Of a stretch of 7,665 bases of DNA, positions 6,195-7,665 are shown piece after piece (position 1 is the first letter of the stretch; every line of letters begins with the position of its first letter). The translations under genes and the position numbers were made by a program. Origin of the DNA: Myxococcales bacterium (GTDB lineage Bacteria; Myxococcota; Myxococcia; Myxococcales; Myxococcaceae); assembly GCA_009885595.1 (NCBI GenBank), contig VFKJ01000038.1:1-7665 (forward strand). Direction: 5' to 3'. Below the pieces are notes generated by a model, which was not told the origin of the DNA, did not search any database, and worked only from the letters and a program-made list of their open reading frames with translations.

Positions 6195-7241
6195 GCGCGG
6201 CTCGACCCTCACCTCGCGTCCCGCGATGCCCACTTCCACCTCGAGGAACTTCTGAATCACCTGCACGTGCGTGGTGAGGTGCTCGGTCACCGCCGCCGCG
6301 GTGAAGCGGGTGGCGCGCGCCGGCCCCAGGAACCCCGCAGCCGCCAGCGCCGCGGGCAGCAGCACCTGGTCGCCCAGGTGCACGTCGAAGCTCCCGCCTG
6401 ATTTCGCGAACTCGAGGAAGTGCTCCGCCGCGGTGCGGCCCACCTCCTCCGCGCTCACGCCGCGATCGCCCAGCCAGCTCTCCCCGGCCGTCAGCCCGCT
6501 CTCCAGCTGCGTCCACACCAGGGTGGCCGAGCCCTTCGACGACTTCACCTTCGGCGCGACCACCTCGCACTCGGCGTGCAGCCGCGCTCGCCCCAGCCGC
6601 TCAGAGGCCGCTTCGTTCTGCCGCCGCGCGATGTCCAGGGGGAGTCCGCCGACGACCGACAACACCTCCGCCCGCGTCACCTGCTCCACCGGCGCGAACA
6701 CCAGCACACCGTCACCTTGCTGCAGCGGCGCGATCTCCGCGCGCACCGAGCCGCCGCCCTGCGGAAAGAAGCCGGCCGCGTCGAGGTGCAGCGTCAGGTC
6801 GAGCCCGTAGCAGCGCACCATCGGCAGCCACACCCGCGCGACGTAGTCGAACGAGGGGCTGAAGGTGACGTGGGTGCCGCCCTTGAGCGTCAGGTGCGAG
6901 CCCCCAGCCAGCGCGAGCGGATAGAACAGGCACTGCAGCAGCAGCGAGGTCGCGCCCGCGGTCCCGACGTCGAGCACGCGCGGCTCAGTGGAGATCACCC
7001 CCGGATGAAATTCGACCGTCGAGCTGCCCAGCCCCGCGCCTTCCACCTTCGCGGTGCCCACCGCCGCCGCGCCCGTCACGCAGGTGAGGTGCTGGGCCTT
7101 GAGCCCCGCTGGCTTTCGTTTCGCCCGCACGTGCTCGAGCCGGAAGGGCTTGCCGGTGATGAGCGAGAGGGCGAGGGCAGACCGCAGCACCTGGCCGCCG
7201 CCTTCTCCTTCGCGCCCATCGATGACCACCAGGTTCGACAT
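6189..7241 (-). CDS. rtcA: RNA 3'-terminal phosphate cyclase
   Basis: RtcA converts RNA 3'-phosphate ends to 2',3'-cyclic phosphates with ATP, through a covalent enzyme-AMP intermediate. The 350-residue frame carries the family signatures in order: VIDGREGEGGGQVLRSALAL (residues 6-25), RKPAGLKAQHLTCV, GTAGATSLLLQCLF, GFFPQGGGSV, and near the C-terminus HLGDQVLLPAALA and TEHLTTHVQVIQKFL. H321 in EHLTTH aligns with the adenylated histidine of E. coli RtcA (CHLLTN). The length is close to the ~340 usual for the family. Two ATGs are adjacent (7242-7244 and 7239-7241); I chose the second because GGAG lies 5 nt before it. A longer in-frame extension up to 7448 is low-complexity, overlaps the upstream gene and is rejected. 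The only other gene visible on this strand ends 46 bp upstream, and no RtcB ligase is seen in the window. The gap shows no sigma-54 promoter of the type that drives E. coli rtcBA through RtcR. Confidence 0.95.
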   Translation of the reverse strand: MSNLVVIDGREGEGGGQVLRSALALSLITGKPFRLEHVRAKRKPAGLKAQHLTCVTGAAAVGTAKVEGAGLGSSTVEFHPGVISTEPRVLDVGTAGATSLLLQCLFYPLALAGGSHLTLKGGTHVTFSPSFDYVARVWLPMVRCYGLDLTLHLDAAGFFPQGGGSVRAEIAPLQQGDGVLVFAPVEQVTRAEVLSVVGGLPLDIARRQNEAASERLGRARLHAECEVVAPKVKSSKGSATLVWTQLESGLTAGESWLGDRGVSAEEVGRTAAEHFLEFAKSGGSFDVHLGDQVLLPAALAAAGFLGPARATRFTAAAVTEHLTTHVQVIQKFLEVEVGIAGREVRVEPRA

Positions 7242-7287
7242 CATGGCTCCGGGGGACGACCGCCGAAGATGAAGCTGACTCGCGAGG

Positions 7288-7665
7288 TTACCTCCGCGCG
7301 AGCGGGGGCACTGCGCGGGAAACGATCTCCATCGTCGAGCTGTCCAGCCGCGACGCGAGGAACTGCAGCGTGAGCGAAGACACCAACCCGGTGTCGGCGG
7401 GCGCGATGCGAAAGCGCTCCAGCAACCCGTCGAACTCGGCCTGGGCATCCGCGGAGGCCTCCAGCGGCAGCTCGTTGATGTGCAGCGAGCCGGGCGCGAG
7501 CGTGGGCGAGGCGGTCTGCCAGTCGATCATCTCCGGCACGGCGTCGCGAATGCGCGAGGCCATGCCGAAGCTCACCTTCTCGCGCACCGCGTCTTCGATG
7601 AGGCCGAGCACCTGCCCCGCCAGGCCCCGGGCCGCGTTCTCGGGGAGCTTCAGCTGAAGGGTGAA
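7288..7665 (-). CDS. Unrecognised helical protein, C-terminal part (5' end beyond window)
   Basis: The minus-strand frame is open from the right edge to a TAA at 7288-7290, giving 125 residues of a protein whose start lies outside the window. The GTG at 7609-7611 could start a 107-residue version, but the reading continues upstream as FTLQLKLPENAARGLAGQ, which looks genuinely coding. I do not recognise the family with confidence. Two segments look related, LAGQVLGLIEDAVRE...IRDAVPEM and LVSSLTLQFLASRL...VSRAVPPL. Each is an amphipathic helix pair ending in an AVP motif, weakly reminiscent of DUF2267-like helical repeats. No signal peptide or membrane segment is visible in the part shown. Its stop is 46 bp before rtcA on the same strand with no terminator between, so co-transcription is likely and a link to RNA repair is possible but unproven. 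Confidence 0.6.
   Translation of the reverse strand, partial: FTLQLKLPENAARGLAGQVLGLIEDAVREKVSFGMASRIRDAVPEMIDWQTASPTLAPGSLHINELPLEASADAQAEFDGLLERFRIAPADTGLVSSLTLQFLASRLDSSTMEIVSRAVPPLARR

Noticed and set aside
7242..7448. In-frame 5' extension of rtcA
   Set aside because: The added residues are Arg/Ser-rich, overlap the upstream gene, and precede the well-placed GGAG and ATG of the family-typical start.

Overview
The window is very GC-rich, with almost every third codon position G or C. Its gene content suggests a myxobacterium or close relative: a large Ser/Thr kinase-like protein fused to a GspE/MshE-type N-terminal domain, a receiver-domain remnant and a big lipoprotein. This assignment is inference from style and gene families. 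No rRNA, tRNA, CRISPR array or transposase is visible.

Layout, left to right. (1) Minus strand, <1-2306: a large signalling protein cut by the left edge. It has a kinase fold that has lost key catalytic residues, then a MshEN/GspE N-terminal domain, then a long Pro/Ala/Ser-rich tail with 12-residue repeats. (2) 2307-2634: no intact gene. It holds the last ~50 codons of a CheY-like receiver domain on the minus strand (2364-2520), cut off before the phosphoacceptor half. (3) Plus strand, 2635-5343: a 902-residue predicted lipoprotein with a phosphohistidine swivel domain followed by a PEP/pyruvate-dikinase-type ATP-grasp domain, the reverse of the PEP synthase order. (4) 5344-5403: hairpins, a T-run and a plausible promoter in a small AT-rich patch. 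(5) Plus strand, 5404-6183: a two-gene toxin-antitoxin module of TacA/TacT type (ribbon-helix-helix antitoxin, GNAT toxin). The toxin body is intact but has no usable start codon in frame. One extra C after an expected GTG start would explain this. (6) Minus strand, 6189-7241: RtcA, the RNA 3'-terminal phosphate cyclase, convergent with the toxin and only 5 bp from it. (7) Minus strand, 7288->7665: the C-terminal part of an unrecognised helical protein just upstream of rtcA, probably co-transcribed with it.

How the genes relate: the left part looks like a regulatory cluster that suffered a deletion or rearrangement, which left a receiver stump between the pseudokinase and the lipoprotein gene. 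The toxin-antitoxin pair is a self-contained cassette between two unrelated genes. The rtcA pair on the right is a separate RNA-processing unit. The observations most worth following up are the lipid-anchored dikinase-like protein, the frame-broken GNAT toxin, the pseudokinase-MshEN fusion and the receiver remnant.
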